Part shown: positions 36,288-46,840 of the stretch, piece after piece
How positions within the stretch are numbered: position 1 is the first letter of the stretch
Layout of the letters: each line of letters starts with the position of its first letter
Source of the DNA: Pseudomonas koreensis
GTDB taxonomy: Bacteria; Pseudomonadota; Gammaproteobacteria; Pseudomonadales; Pseudomonadaceae
DNA length: 64,000 bases
Assembly (NCBI RefSeq): GCF_024169245.1
Contig: NZ_JALJWP010000001.1
Coordinates: forward strand, 1,923,501-1,987,500
Direction of reading: 5' to 3'
Translations under genes and position numbers: made by a program
The notes under the pieces: model-generated
Seen by the model: the letters and a program-made list of their open reading frames with translations, nothing else
Told to the model about the DNA's origin: nothing
The model's database searches: none

Positions 36288-36370
36288 TTCGCGAGCAGGC
36301 TCGCTCCCACATGAGATTGCATTTCAACTGAAGGAATGCGGTCAAATGTAGGAGCAAGCTTGCTCGCGAA
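36288..36370. repeat. REP pair, mixed
   Basis: TTCGCGAGCAGGCTCGCTCCCAC then TGTAGGAGCAAGCTTGCTCGCGAA. Located between the convergent AI-2E and yegD genes. Confidence 0.85.
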
Positions 36371-36391
36371 AGGCGCGGCGCCGATTTCAGG

Positions 36392-37666
36392 TCAGTCCAT
36401 GGTGCCGTAGCGCTTCATCGCTTCAATCGCCAAACCGCTGCCGATGCTGCCAAAGATATTCCCTTCGACATGCCGCGCCTTCGGCAGCATCGCCGAAACG
36501 CTGTTGCGCAGGGCCGGGATGCCGCTGGAACCACCGGTGAAGAACACCGTGTCGACCTGATCGACCGCCACGCCGGCGTCATTCAACAGCTGCGTAACAC
36601 TGCCGCGAACCCGCTCCAGCAGCGCATCAATCGCAGACTCGAACAGCGCACGCGTCAGCTCGACGCTCAGGCCGGCTTCGATACGGTCCAGCGGCACGTG
36701 ACGGCTGTCGGCGTGGGTCAGCTGGATCTTGGTCTCTTCAACTTCCATCGCCAGCCAGTGGCCGGCGCGCTGTTCGATCAGCTTGAACAGGCGATCGATG
36801 CCGCCGGTGTCTTCGATGTCGTAGCGCATGCTGCCCAGCGCCAGCGTGGACTTCTGCGAGTACACCGAGTTGATCGTGTGCCAGGTCGCCAGGTTCATGT
36901 GGTGGCTGGTCGGCATGTAGGCGCCACTCTTCATGCGGCTACCGTAGCCGAACAGCGGCATCAGGCCCTGCAGGCTCAGCTGTTTGTCGAAGTCGGTACC
37001 GCCGATGTGCACGCCGCCGGTGGCGAGGATGTCATCGTGACGGTTATCCACAGCGCGGCGCTCGGGCGACAGGCGCACCAGCGAGAAATCGGAAGTACCA
37101 CCGCCGATGTCGACGATCAGCACCAGTTCTTCTTTTTCGATGGTCGACTCGTAGTCGAATGCCGCCGCGATCGGTTCGTACTGGAACGAAACCTCTTTGA
37201 AACCGATCTTGCGCGCCACCTCGACCAGCGTGTCTTCGGCTTCCTGGTCAGCCAGCGGATCGTCATCGACGAAGAACACCGGACGACCCAGTACCACTTG
37301 CTCGAATTCCCGACCGGCGGCGGCTTCGGCGCGGCTCTTCAGTTGGCCGATGAACAGCCCGAGCAGGTCCTTGAACGGCATCGCCGTGCCGAGGACGCTG
37401 GTGTCGTGTTTGATCAGCTTGGAGCCGAGCAGACTCTTGAGCGAGCGCATCAGCCGGCCTTCGTAGCCTTCCAGATACTCGTGCAGGGCCAGACGACCGT
37501 ACACCGGGCGACGTTCCTCGATATTGAAGAAGACCACCGACGGCAGGGTGATCTTGTCGTCTTCCAGCGCAATCATGGTGTCCATGCCGGGGCGCAGCCA
37601 GCCGACGGTGGAGTTGGACGTGCCGAAGTCGATGCCGCAGGCACGGGCTGGAGAGGCGTCTTTCAT
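36392..37666 (-). CDS. yegD: Hsp70-family chaperone-like protein YegD
   Basis: A 424-residue Hsp70 ATPase-domain protein lacking the substrate-binding domain. Actin-type phosphate motifs GIDFGTSNST (11-20) and VDIGGGTSDFS (about 200-210) are present, with adenosine motif FFTGGSSGIPALR. The length matches E. coli YegD. Its role is uncertain, but it is divergent from cbpA-cbpM, giving a compact chaperone region. ATG at 37666 matches family starts. Confidence 0.9.
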   Translation of the reverse strand: MKDASPARACGIDFGTSNSTVGWLRPGMDTMIALEDDKITLPSVVFFNIEERRPVYGRLALHEYLEGYEGRLMRSLKSLLGSKLIKHDTSVLGTAMPFKDLLGLFIGQLKSRAEAAAGREFEQVVLGRPVFFVDDDPLADQEAEDTLVEVARKIGFKEVSFQYEPIAAAFDYESTIEKEELVLIVDIGGGTSDFSLVRLSPERRAVDNRHDDILATGGVHIGGTDFDKQLSLQGLMPLFGYGSRMKSGAYMPTSHHMNLATWHTINSVYSQKSTLALGSMRYDIEDTGGIDRLFKLIEQRAGHWLAMEVEETKIQLTHADSRHVPLDRIEAGLSVELTRALFESAIDALLERVRGSVTQLLNDAGVAVDQVDTVFFTGGSSGIPALRNSVSAMLPKARHVEGNIFGSIGSGLAIEAMKRYGTMD

Positions 37667-37957
37667 GTCTTTCGGATTCCGGTGAAAAAACGGCCGCGCA
37701 GTGTATGTCAGTGCGCGGCAGATTCGAAGGCCGGTCATCCGCTATTTCGCAACAGGGCATATTGAAAACCGCCGCTTCGCCCCAAACTTGCTGGCATGGG
37801 CCGGCAGACACACCGGCGGTCGCAAGAACCGTCGTCCACTGCCGATAAACTTCTGCGGCGCCACCCGGTCACAACCTTGAGATCGGTCAACCCGGCACGC
37901 GTCAATCGGGCGCACGCTGGTCTCGGCGCGAAATCGATAACGGATGGTGATCCTTCA
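37667..37957. other. Divergent region between yegD and cbpA
   Basis: These 291 bases contain no recognisable gene or confident promoter element. They are the only candidate for the start sites of both chaperone genes. Confidence 0.5.
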
Positions 37958-38902
37958 ATGGACTTCAAAGACTATTACAAGATACTCGGCGTGGAGCCGA
38001 CAGCCGACGACAAGGCCATCAAGGCGGCCTATCGCAAGCTGGCGCGCAAATACCACCCCGATGTCAGCAAGGAAAAAGACGCCGAGGCCAAATTCAAGGA
38101 CGCCTCGGAAGCCTATGAAGCGCTGAAAAGCGCCGACAAGCGCGCCGAGTACGACGAACTGCGCCGTTATGGTCAGCACGGTCAGCCGTTCCAGGGGCCA
38201 CCGGGCTGGCAGAGCCGTGGCGGCTTTGGCGGCGGCGGTGGCGACACCGGCGACTTCTCGGACTTCTTCAGTTCGATCTTCGGCAATCGCGGCCCCGGTT
38301 TCGGTGGCGCGCAGAGCCAGCAATCACGCGGACGCCGAGGGCAAGACGTGGAAATGGAACTGCCGGTCTTCCTCGAAGAAACCCTGTCGAACGAATCGAA
38401 GAAAGTCACCTTCCAGGTGCCGCAATACAACGCGCACGGCCAGCACGTCAGCAATACCAGCAAGAGCCTGAACGTGAAAATTCCGGCCGGCGTCACCGAC
38501 GGCGAGCGTATCCGCCTGAAAGGCCAGGGCGCACCGGGCATCGGTGGCGGGGCGAATGGCGATCTGTACCTGACCATTCGTTTTGCGCCGCACCCGAAGT
38601 TCGATGTCGAAGGCGAAAACCTGATCATCACCTTGCCGTTGGCGCCGTGGGAGCTGGCGTTGGGCACCGAAGTGGCCGTGCCGACCCTCACCGGCAAGAT
38701 CAACCTCAAGGTGCCGGCAGGCAGCCAGAATGGCCAGCGCATGCGCGCCAAGGGCCATGGCCTGCTGAACAAGGCCGGCGAGCGCGGGTATCTGTTCGTC
38801 CAGCTCAAGGCCGTGATGCCGAAAGCCTCCGACGATGAGGTCAAGGCGCTGTGGCAGGAACTGGCGAAGAAAGCCGCGTTCAATCCGCGAGAGAACTTCT
38901 GA
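37958..38902 (+). CDS. cbpA: DnaJ-like co-chaperone CbpA
   Basis: A 314-residue J protein. The J domain covers residues 1-70 with His33-Pro34-Asp35, followed by a Gly/Phe-rich linker (about 85-125) and two C-terminal beta domains ([40 protein letters not shown]). There is no zinc-finger domain, as in CbpA. It stimulates DnaK and binds curved DNA in stationary phase. The ATG at 37958 was chosen because the J domain starts there. Confidence 0.95.
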   Translation: MDFKDYYKILGVEPTADDKAIKAAYRKLARKYHPDVSKEKDAEAKFKDASEAYEALKSADKRAEYDELRRYGQHGQPFQGPPGWQSRGGFGGGGGDTGDFSDFFSSIFGNRGPGFGGAQSQQSRGRRGQDVEMELPVFLEETLSNESKKVTFQVPQYNAHGQHVSNTSKSLNVKIPAGVTDGERIRLKGQGAPGIGGGANGDLYLTIRFAPHPKFDVEGENLIITLPLAPWELALGTEVAVPTLTGKINLKVPAGSQNGQRMRAKGHGLLNKAGERGYLFVQLKAVMPKASDDEVKALWQELAKKAAFNPRENF

Positions 38903-38925
38903 ACCCGACGACGGAGTAGCCCATC

Positions 38926-39231
38926 ATGAGCAGCCCCCTGATCGTTCAACTGGACCTGGCAGAATTCTGTGAGGCGGCCGATTTATCGGACGTCTACGTG
39001 ATCGAAATCGTCGAGCACGGCATCCTCGAACCTCAGGGCGCGCAGCCCCGGGAATGGCGCTTCACCGATTACGAACTGGCTCTGGCCAAACGCGCCGCCA
39101 AGCTGCGCCGTGATCTGGAACTGGAGTGGGAAGGTGTGGCGCTGGCGCTGGATCTGCTGGATGAGGTGAAGCAGCTGCGGGCCGAGAACCGCATGTTGCG
39201 CCAGCGCTTGGGGCGGTTGGTGGTGGAGTAG
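38926..39231 (+). CDS. cbpM: CbpA modulator CbpM
   Basis: A 101-residue MerR-like helical protein (LIVQLDLAEFCEAADLSDVYVIEIVEHGIL) that ends in a coiled-coil-like region (ELALAKRAAKLRRDLE; RAENRMLRQRLGRLV). CbpM binds the J domain of CbpA and inhibits both its co-chaperone and DNA-binding activities. It follows cbpA by 23 bp, so they form an operon. Confidence 0.92.
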   Translation: MSSPLIVQLDLAEFCEAADLSDVYVIEIVEHGILEPQGAQPREWRFTDYELALAKRAAKLRRDLELEWEGVALALDLLDEVKQLRAENRMLRQRLGRLVVE

Positions 39232-39266
39232 TCAGTCTGATGTCTATCGGTGACTGGCCCGGCCTC

Positions 39267-39330
39267 TTCGCGAGCAGGCTCGCTCCCACATTGGAATGCG
39301 TACTCATGTGGGAGCGAGCCTGCTCGCGAG
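39267..39330. repeat. REP pair after cbpM
   Basis: TTCGCGAGCAGGCTCGCTCCCAC then GTGGGAGCGAGCCTGCTCGCGAG, 18 bp apart. Confidence 0.88.
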
Positions 39331-39362
39331 GAACGATAACGCGGAGTTTCTGACTCAACATT

Positions 39363-39388
39363 GAAAAGGCCCCGAAGGGCCTTTTTTA
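39363..39388. terminator. Bidirectional terminator of cbpM and ureC
   Basis: AAAAGGCCC-cgaa-GGGCCTTTTTT: a seven- to nine-base stem, with T-runs on both strands. It lies between the convergent cbpAM and ure operons, 3 bp after the ureC stop. Confidence 0.88.
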
Positions 39389-39391
39389 CTG

Positions 39392-41092
39392 TCAGAACAA
39401 AAAGTAGCGCTGCGCCATCGGCAGCGTTTCCGCGGGCTCACACCACAGCAAAACTCCATCGGCCTTGACCTGGTAGGTCTGCGGATCGACATCGATGTTC
39501 GGCAGATAGTCGTTGTGGATCAGGTCGGTTTTCTGCACGTCGCGGCAGCCCTTCACCACAGCGATCTGCTTCTTCAACCCCAGGGCTTCGGGCAATCCGG
39601 CCTCCTGCGCAGCCTGGCTGATAAAGGTCAGGCTGGTGGCGTGCAGCGAGCCGCCGTAGCTGGCGAACATCGGGCGGTAGTGCACCGGTTGCGGTGTCGG
39701 AATCGAGGCGTTGGCATCGCCCATCAGGCTGGCGGCAATCGCACCGCCCTTGAGGATCAGCGTCGGCTTCACACCAAAGAACGCCGGGCGCCACAGCACC
39801 AGATCGGCCCACTTGCCGACTTCAATCGAGCCGACTTCATGGCTGATGCCGTGAGTGATCGCCGGGTTGATCGTGTATTTGGCGATGTAGCGTTTGGCGC
39901 GGAAGTTGTCGTTGCCTTCGCCATCCTGCGGCAGCGGGCCGCGCTGTTTTTTCATCTTGTCGGCGGTCTGCCAGGTCCGCGTGATCACTTCGCCGACGCG
40001 GCCCATGGCCTGGCTGTCGGAGCTGATCATCGAGAACGCGCCAAGGTCGTGGAGGATGTCTTCAGCGGCGATCGTTTCACGGCGGATGCGGCTTTCGGCG
40101 AAGGCGACATCTTCGGCAATGCTCGGGTCGAGGTGGTGGCAGACCATCAGCATGTCGAGGTGTTCGTCGATGGTGTTGCGGGTGAACGGCCGGGTCGGGT
40201 TGGTCGAGCTCGGCAGCACGTTAGGGAAACCGCAGGCCTTGATGATGTCCGGCGCGTGGCCGCCACCGGCACCTTCGGTGTGATAGGTGTGGATGGTGCG
40301 GCCCTTGAACGCGCCGAGGGTGGTTTCGACGAAGCCGGACTCGTTGAGGGTGTCGGTGTGGATCGCCACCTGCACATCGTACTGGTCGGCGACGTTGAGG
40401 CAGTTGTCGATACTCGCCGGAGTGGTGCCCCAGTCTTCGTGCAGCTTGAGGCCGATGGCGCCGGCCTTGACCTGTTCGATCAACGGCTCCGGCAGGCTGG
40501 CGTTGCCCTTGCCGGTCAGGCCGATGTTCATCGGGAAGGCATCGGCGGCCTGAAGCATGCGCGCCAGATGCCACGGACCGGACGTACAAGTGGTGGCGTT
40601 GGTGCCCGTGGCAGGTCCTGTGCCACCGCCGATCATGGTGGTGACGCCGCTCATCAACGCTTCTTCGATCTGCTGCGGGCAGATGAAGTGGATGTGCGTG
40701 TCGATGCCGCCAGCGGTGAGGATCATGCCTTCGCCGGCAATCACTTCGGTGCCGGCGCCGATGGCGATGGTCACGTTGGGTTGCACGTCGGGATTACCGG
40801 CCTTGCCGATCGCGGCGATGCGCCCGTCCTTGAGGCCGACATCGGCCTTGACGATGCCCCAGTGGTCGATGATCAGCGCGTTGGTGATCAGCGTGTCGAC
40901 CACTTCGGCGGCGAGCAACTGACTCTGGCCCTGGCCATCACGGATGACTTTGCCGCCACCGAATTTCACTTCCTCGCCGTAGGTGGTGAAGTCCTTTTCG
41001 ACTTCGATCCACAGCTCGGTATCGGCCAGGCGCACCTTGTCGCCGACGGTGGGGCCGAACATGTCGGCGTAGGCGCTTCTAGAAATCTTCAT
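39392..41092 (-). CDS. ureC: Urease alpha subunit UreC
   Basis: A 566-residue nickel enzyme subunit. Metal ligands and active-site residues are all present: THIHF His pair, carbamylated Lys in [23 protein letters not shown], the flap His in [11 protein letters not shown] and Asp in SSDSQAMG. It hydrolyses urea to ammonia and carbamate. The ATG at 41092 matches the standard start [13 protein letters not shown]; the longer frame is upstream non-family sequence. It ends the operon and is separated from ureB by 159 bases holding REP-like elements. Confidence 0.98.
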   Translation of the reverse strand: MKISRSAYADMFGPTVGDKVRLADTELWIEVEKDFTTYGEEVKFGGGKVIRDGQGQSQLLAAEVVDTLITNALIIDHWGIVKADVGLKDGRIAAIGKAGNPDVQPNVTIAIGAGTEVIAGEGMILTAGGIDTHIHFICPQQIEEALMSGVTTMIGGGTGPATGTNATTCTSGPWHLARMLQAADAFPMNIGLTGKGNASLPEPLIEQVKAGAIGLKLHEDWGTTPASIDNCLNVADQYDVQVAIHTDTLNESGFVETTLGAFKGRTIHTYHTEGAGGGHAPDIIKACGFPNVLPSSTNPTRPFTRNTIDEHLDMLMVCHHLDPSIAEDVAFAESRIRRETIAAEDILHDLGAFSMISSDSQAMGRVGEVITRTWQTADKMKKQRGPLPQDGEGNDNFRAKRYIAKYTINPAITHGISHEVGSIEVGKWADLVLWRPAFFGVKPTLILKGGAIAASLMGDANASIPTPQPVHYRPMFASYGGSLHATSLTFISQAAQEAGLPEALGLKKQIAVVKGCRDVQKTDLIHNDYLPNIDVDPQTYQVKADGVLLWCEPAETLPMAQRYFLF

Positions 41093-41128
41093 GTGCTTGC
41101 CTTGGGATTCAATTGTTTTTGAGATCGC

Positions 41129-41236
41129 TCGCATAGCTCGCTATCGCAGCCTCGCTGCGCTCGACAGCTCCTACAGTCAGTGATCGGCTTGAGACCGGGT
41201 GACATTGGTAGGAGCTGCCGAAGGCTGCGATCTTTT
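41129..41236. repeat. REP-like pair between ureB and ureC
   Basis: A variant (GATCGCTCGCATAGC...TCGACAGCTCCTACA) faces a standard TAGGAGCTGCCGAAGGCTGCGATC copy. It inserts into the urease structural operon. Confidence 0.75.
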
Positions 41237-41251
41237 CGGGGCTCGCCGATA

Positions 41252-42632
<1,381 letters not shown>

Positions 42633-42641
42633 GGCGCGGCC

Positions 42642-42944
42642 TCAGACGATCGGCTGGTGAACGGTGACCAGTTTGGTGCCGTCAGGGAACGTCGCCTCGA
42701 CCTGGATTTCCGGGATCATTTCCGCGATGCCTTCCATCACTTGTTCGCGGCTGAGCAGGGTCGTGCCGTAATGCATCAGCTCGGCCACGGTCTGGCCGTC
42801 TCGGGCGCCCTCAAGCAGCGCGGCGGAGATGTAGGCCATGGCTTCCGGGTAGTTGAGTTTCACGCCCCGGGCCAGCCGCCGCTCGGCGACGAGGCCGGCG
42901 GTGAAGATCAGCAGCTTGTCTTTTTCGCGTGGGGTCAGGTCCAT
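42642..42944 (-). CDS. ureA: Urease gamma subunit UreA
   Basis: A 100-residue subunit starting [21 protein letters not shown], with [21 protein letters not shown] and [19 protein letters not shown] C-terminus. The sequence is typical of full-length UreA. It follows ureD after a 228-bp gap containing two repeats of another family. Confidence 0.97.
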   Translation of the reverse strand: MDLTPREKDKLLIFTAGLVAERRLARGVKLNYPEAMAYISAALLEGARDGQTVAELMHYGTTLLSREQVMEGIAEMIPEIQVEATFPDGTKLVTVHQPIV

Positions 42945-43008
42945 GGTTCGGGTTCCATCAGGGCAGATTCGGGTGGTTCTCGAGAAGTGTGGGGTGCCAG
43001 TTGGAGCA

Positions 43009-43163
43009 GCCCCTCACCCTAGCCCTCTCCCGAGGGAGAGGGGACTGATCTTGGTTGTTTTCAATGGCCAATTCAGTCAGCAATATTCGTTCAGGCAGAT
43101 AAATTCATTTCAGACGACCCTCACCCCCCGCCCTCTCCCTCCGGGAGAGGGCGGGGGGTGAGG
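43009..43163. repeat. CCCTCACCC-type repeats between ureD and ureA
   Basis: Two copies of a third element family. The first is CCCTCACCCTAGCCCTCTCCCGAGGGAGAGGG (43012-43043), the second CCCTCACCCCCCGCCCTCTCCCTCCGGGAGAGGGCGGGGGGTGAGGG (43121-43163). The second is a nearly perfect hairpin of about 21 bp. Such a stem could attenuate or protect the operon mRNA between ureD and ureA. Confidence 0.8.
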
Positions 43164-43172
43164 GTCGGGGTT

Positions 43173-44012
43173 TCAGGTGCTCCATATTCTCGGCGCGATA
43201 GCTTCGCGCCCCAGCAGCGCAGGTCTGAGCAGTCGCCACAAATCCATGAGCCAGGCGCGGGCGAGTAAGGCTTCAGAAGCCAGACACCGCGCCACCAGCA
43301 ACCCCGGCAACTGGGTCAAATCACCACGTACTTCGTGCCCCAGTGATCGGCAACGCTCCAGCAGCTCGGCGTCAATCTCACCGGTCACCAGCATCGTCGC
43401 GAACACCGGTTGCCCATCCAGCCCGATCGGCGAATCCAGCAAACCATCGTTACCGACAATGTGCTGCCGTTCGTGCCAGAGCAACCGCCCATCACGGCGG
43501 ATATCCAGATGCGCCTGGAAATGCCCAAGGTCAAAACGCTCGCCACTGGCCGGACGACCCAGCGCCACCACGTCCCAGTAGAACAGTTGCGCATCGCCTT
43601 CGAGTTCGATCGTTGTGCTCAACTCGGCCTGCGCGGCGCTGTAGACGATGGTTTCCTGCGGCAGCCATTCCAGCGTCGCGCCGGCAGCGATTTTCAAGTC
43701 GAGCTGCTGATACGCCGGGCCTGCCGCGCGGTACCACTTGGCGGCACCGGGGCTGGTGATTTGTGCCCAGGCGTTGGGTTCGACGCGGGCGCTGATATCC
43801 AGCCGATCGCCGCCAGCGATCCCGCCCGGCGGATGGACGATGATGTGCTGGCAGACCTCAGGGCCTTCGGCGTACAGATGCTTTTGCACGCGCAGCGGGC
43901 CGAGGTGGCGGCGCATGACCGGACGCGTGCAATTGCCGAAACGCGCGTAAGCCAGTTCCAGCTCGGCGTGCCAGCTCGGGGTAAACAGGGCAGGTGCAAC
44001 AATCGAATTCAT
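43173..44012 (-). CDS. ureD: Urease accessory protein UreD
   Basis: A 279-residue accessory protein with [18 protein letters not shown] and [13 protein letters not shown] near the N-terminal half, both family hallmarks. UreD (UreH) binds apo-urease and forms the nickel channel with UreF and UreG. It follows urtE after a 43-base gap and is first of the urease genes here. The last residues before the stop lie near the hairpin repeats. Confidence 0.95.
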   Translation of the reverse strand: MNSIVAPALFTPSWHAELELAYARFGNCTRPVMRRHLGPLRVQKHLYAEGPEVCQHIIVHPPGGIAGGDRLDISARVEPNAWAQITSPGAAKWYRAAGPAYQQLDLKIAAGATLEWLPQETIVYSAAQAELSTTIELEGDAQLFYWDVVALGRPASGERFDLGHFQAHLDIRRDGRLLWHERQHIVGNDGLLDSPIGLDGQPVFATMLVTGEIDAELLERCRSLGHEVRGDLTQLPGLLVARCLASEALLARAWLMDLWRLLRPALLGREAIAPRIWST

Positions 44013-44055
44013 GATTTGTGATTATCGTTAGGAAGCTACAGATTAGACCGCCGCG

Positions 44056-44754
44056 TTAGATCGTGACCAGCCCGCGTACACCCTCGGCCTCCATATTTTC
44101 ACCGCGACCCTGCTGGACGATCTCGCCGCGCGACATCACCAGGTATTGATCGGCCAGTTCCGCAGCAAAGTCGTAGAACTGCTCGACCAGCAGAATCGCC
44201 ATATCACCGCGCGCCGCGAGCTGCTTGATCACTGCGCCGATTTCCTTGATCACCGACGGTTGAATGCCTTCCGTGGGCTCATCAAGAATCAGCAGGCGTG
44301 GACGGCTGGCCAGCGCTCGGCCGATTGCCAGTTGCTGTTGCTGACCGCCGGACAGATCACCGCCACGGCGCTGCTTCATTTGTAGCAGCACTGGAAACAG
44401 TTCATAGATGAAACCCGGGACTTCTTTGGCTTCGCTGCCGGGGAAGCGCGACAGGCCCATCAGCAGATTCTCTTCCACGGTCAGCCGTCCGAAGATTTCC
44501 CGGCCTTGCGGCACATAAGCGATACCGGCATGCACACGCTGGTGCGGCTTGAACGTGGTAATCGCTTTGCCTTCCCAATTGACCGCACCTTCCTTGGCCG
44601 GCAGCAGGCCCATCAGGCATTTGAGCAAGGTGGTCTTGCCCACGCCGTTACGCCCGAGCAGGCAGGTGACTTCGCCGACTTTCACGTCAAACGAGAGGCC
44701 GCGCAGGATGTGGCTACCGCCGTAGTACTGGTGCAGCTTGTCGACTTGCAGCAT
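44056..44754 (-). CDS. urtE: Urea ABC transporter ATPase UrtE
   Basis: A 232-residue ATPase similar to LivF. Walker A GRNGVGKTT at 34-42, signature LSGGQQQQLAIGRAL, Walker B LLILDEPTEGIQP. The GRNGVGKTT form and the C-terminal EGVRGLVTI are characteristic of UrtE. With UrtD it powers UrtBC. The ATG at 44754 fits the family; a longer in-frame extension reads through the REP pair. Confidence 0.95.
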   Translation of the reverse strand: MLQVDKLHQYYGGSHILRGLSFDVKVGEVTCLLGRNGVGKTTLLKCLMGLLPAKEGAVNWEGKAITTFKPHQRVHAGIAYVPQGREIFGRLTVEENLLMGLSRFPGSEAKEVPGFIYELFPVLLQMKQRRGGDLSGGQQQQLAIGRALASRPRLLILDEPTEGIQPSVIKEIGAVIKQLAARGDMAILLVEQFYDFAAELADQYLVMSRGEIVQQGRGENMEAEGVRGLVTI

Positions 44755-44785
44755 GTTCGAATTCCTTCTGTTGCACACAGAACCC

Positions 44786-44875
44786 TGTGGGAGCGAGCCT
44801 GCTCGCGAATGCAGACTGACATTCAACATCTTCATCGCCTGATGCACCGCTTTCGCGAGCAGGCTCGCTCCCACA
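44786..44875. repeat. REP pair between urtD and urtE
   Basis: Facing TGTGGGAGCGAGCCTGCTCGCGAA copies about 40 bp apart. It lies inside the transporter operon. Confidence 0.9.
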
Positions 44876-44894
44876 GGTTTTGTATTCGCAAACC

Positions 44895-45764
44895 TTAGCG
44901 GCCGAGGTAGACCTCGATCACCCGCTCGTTGTCCTGTACCTGTTCCAGCGAGCCCTCGGCCAGAACGCTGCCCTGATGCAGCACCGTGACGTGGTCGGCG
45001 ATCGAGCCGACAAAGCCCATGTCGTGCTCGACCACCATCAACGAATGCTTGCCCGCCAGCGACTTGAACAGCTCGGCGGTGAACTCGGTTTCGGCGTCGG
45101 TCATGCCCGCCACCGGCTCGTCGAGGAGGAGCAGTTGCGGGTCCTGCATCAGCAGCATGCCAATCTCCAGAAACTGCTTTTGCCCGTGGGACAGCAGCCC
45201 GGCCTGGCGATTGACCGAGGTGGTCAGGCGAATCGTCTCCAGCACTTCGCTGATGCGGTCCTTCTGCTCGCCGCTCAAACGCGCACGCAAACTGGCCCAC
45301 ACCGACTTGTCGGTCTTCTGCGCCAACTCAAGGTTTTCAAACACGCTCAAAGCTTCGAACACCGTCGGTTTCTGGAACTTGCGGCCGATGCCGGACTGGG
45401 CGATCTGCACTTCGCTCATCTGCGTCAGGTCCAGGGTTTCGCCGAACCAGGCCTTGCCGTGGCTGGGCCGGGTCTTGCCGGTAATCACGTCCATCAGCGT
45501 GGTTTTACCTGCGCCGTTGGGACCAATGATGCAGCGCAGTTCGCCGACGCCGATATACAGGTTGAGATTGTTCAGCGCACGGAAGCCGTCGAAGCTGACG
45601 CTGATGTCTTCCAGGGTCAGGATCGTGCCATGGCGCGTATCGAGGCCGGGGCCGACGCGCTGGCCGAGGCCGATCGAGTCGCGACTGGTGCCTTCGTCCT
45701 TGTTCGGTTCCACGGGGAAAAAGGCCGGTTCGAGCATGAATTCAGCACTCGCTGTGACTCTCAT
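44895..45764 (-). CDS. urtD: Urea ABC transporter ATPase UrtD
   Basis: A 289-residue ATPase similar to LivG. Walker A GPNGAGKTT at 81-89, signature LSHGQKQFLEIGMLL, Walker B LLLLDEPVAGMTD and switch VVEHDMGFV. A ~45-residue N-terminal extension (MRVTASAEFMLEP...) precedes the ATPase fold, as in many Pseudomonas UrtD. The start overlaps the urtC stop by four bases. Confidence 0.95.
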   Translation of the reverse strand: MRVTASAEFMLEPAFFPVEPNKDEGTSRDSIGLGQRVGPGLDTRHGTILTLEDISVSFDGFRALNNLNLYIGVGELRCIIGPNGAGKTTLMDVITGKTRPSHGKAWFGETLDLTQMSEVQIAQSGIGRKFQKPTVFEALSVFENLELAQKTDKSVWASLRARLSGEQKDRISEVLETIRLTTSVNRQAGLLSHGQKQFLEIGMLLMQDPQLLLLDEPVAGMTDAETEFTAELFKSLAGKHSLMVVEHDMGFVGSIADHVTVLHQGSVLAEGSLEQVQDNERVIEVYLGR

Positions 45765-46840
45765 TGTTCACCTCGTTTCTTCAGCAGACCGATCACGCCT
45801 TTGGGCAGGTACAGCGTCACGACGATGAACAGCGCGCCAAGGAAGAACAGCCAGTATTCGGGGAAGGCCACGGTGAACCAGCTCTTCATGCCATTGACCA
45901 CGCCGGCGCCGAGCAGCGGCCCGATCAGCGTGCCGCGTCCGCCGAGGGCCACCCATACGGCCGCTTCGATGGAGTTGGTCGGCGACATTTCGCTCGGATT
46001 GATGATGCCCACTTGCGGCACGTACAGCGCGCCGGCCAGTCCACACAACACCGCACTCAGCACCCAGACAAACAACTTGAAACCACGCGGGTCGTAGCCA
46101 CAGAACATCAGGCGGTTTTCCGCATCGCGCAGGGCGGTCAATACCCGTCCGAACTTGCTTTGCGCCAGGCGCCAGCCAATGAACAGGCTCGCCACCAGCA
46201 ACAGCACCGTAGCGAGAAACAACACCGCACGGGTGCCCGGTTCAGTGATGCCGAAGCCGAGGATCGTGCGGAAATTGGTAAAGCCGTTGTTGCCGCCAAA
46301 CCCGGTCTCGTTGCGGAAAAACAGGAGCATGCCGGCGAAAGTCAGGGCCTGGGTCATGATCGAGAAATACACGCCTTTGATCCGCGAGCGGAAGGCGAAG
46401 AAACCGAACACCAGCGCCAGCAAACCCGGCGCCAGAACCACCAGACACATGGCCCAGAGGAAGCTGCTGGTGCCGGTCCAGTACCACGGCAATTCGCTCC
46501 ACGACAGGAAAGTCATGAACGCTGGCAAGCCATCGCCAGCGGCCTGACGCATCAGGTACATGCCCATCGCATAACCGCCGAGGGCGAAGAACAGACCGTG
46601 GCCCAGCGACAGCAGGCCGGCATAACCCCAGACCAGATCCAGCGCCAGAGCGACGATGGCGTAGCAGAGGATTTTGCCGACCAGAGTCAGGGTGTAGGCC
46701 GAGACGTGCAGGGCGTTGTCCGGCGCGAGCAGTGACAGCAGCGGCAGAACGATCAGCAGCGCAAGGATCACACCACCGACCGCGAGCGTGGCTTTCGGCC
46801 CGGCCTTTTGTGTAGCCGTGACTAACAGAGGCTGGTTCAT
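45761..46840 (-). CDS. urtC: Urea ABC transporter permease UrtC
   Basis: A 359-residue permease of the LivM class. About ten hydrophobic segments; CYAIVALALDLVWGYAGLLSLGHGLFFALGGYAMGMY is the family signature, and LTALRDAENRLMFCGYDPRGFK contacts the ATPases. The start MNQPLLVTATQKAG overlaps the urtB stop by one base. An earlier open frame in this frame upstream is the shadow of urtB. Confidence 0.95.
   Translation of the reverse strand: MNQPLLVTATQKAGPKATLAVGGVILALLIVLPLLSLLAPDNALHVSAYTLTLVGKILCYAIVALALDLVWGYAGLLSLGHGLFFALGGYAMGMYLMRQAAGDGLPAFMTFLSWSELPWYWTGTSSFLWAMCLVVLAPGLLALVFGFFAFRSRIKGVYFSIMTQALTFAGMLLFFRNETGFGGNNGFTNFRTILGFGITEPGTRAVLFLATVLLLVASLFIGWRLAQSKFGRVLTALRDAENRLMFCGYDPRGFKLFVWVLSAVLCGLAGALYVPQVGIINPSEMSPTNSIEAAVWVALGGRGTLIGPLLGAGVVNGMKSWFTVAFPEYWLFFLGALFIVVTLYLPKGVIGLLKKRGEQ

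Noticed and set aside
39515..41122. Plus-strand frame (535 codons) opposite ureC
   Set aside because: Antisense shadow of urease alpha; sequence low in recognisable motifs.
41093..41134. Longer ureC start 14 codons upstream
   Set aside because: UreC proteins begin MKISRxxYA; the extension lies in the REP-adjacent gap.
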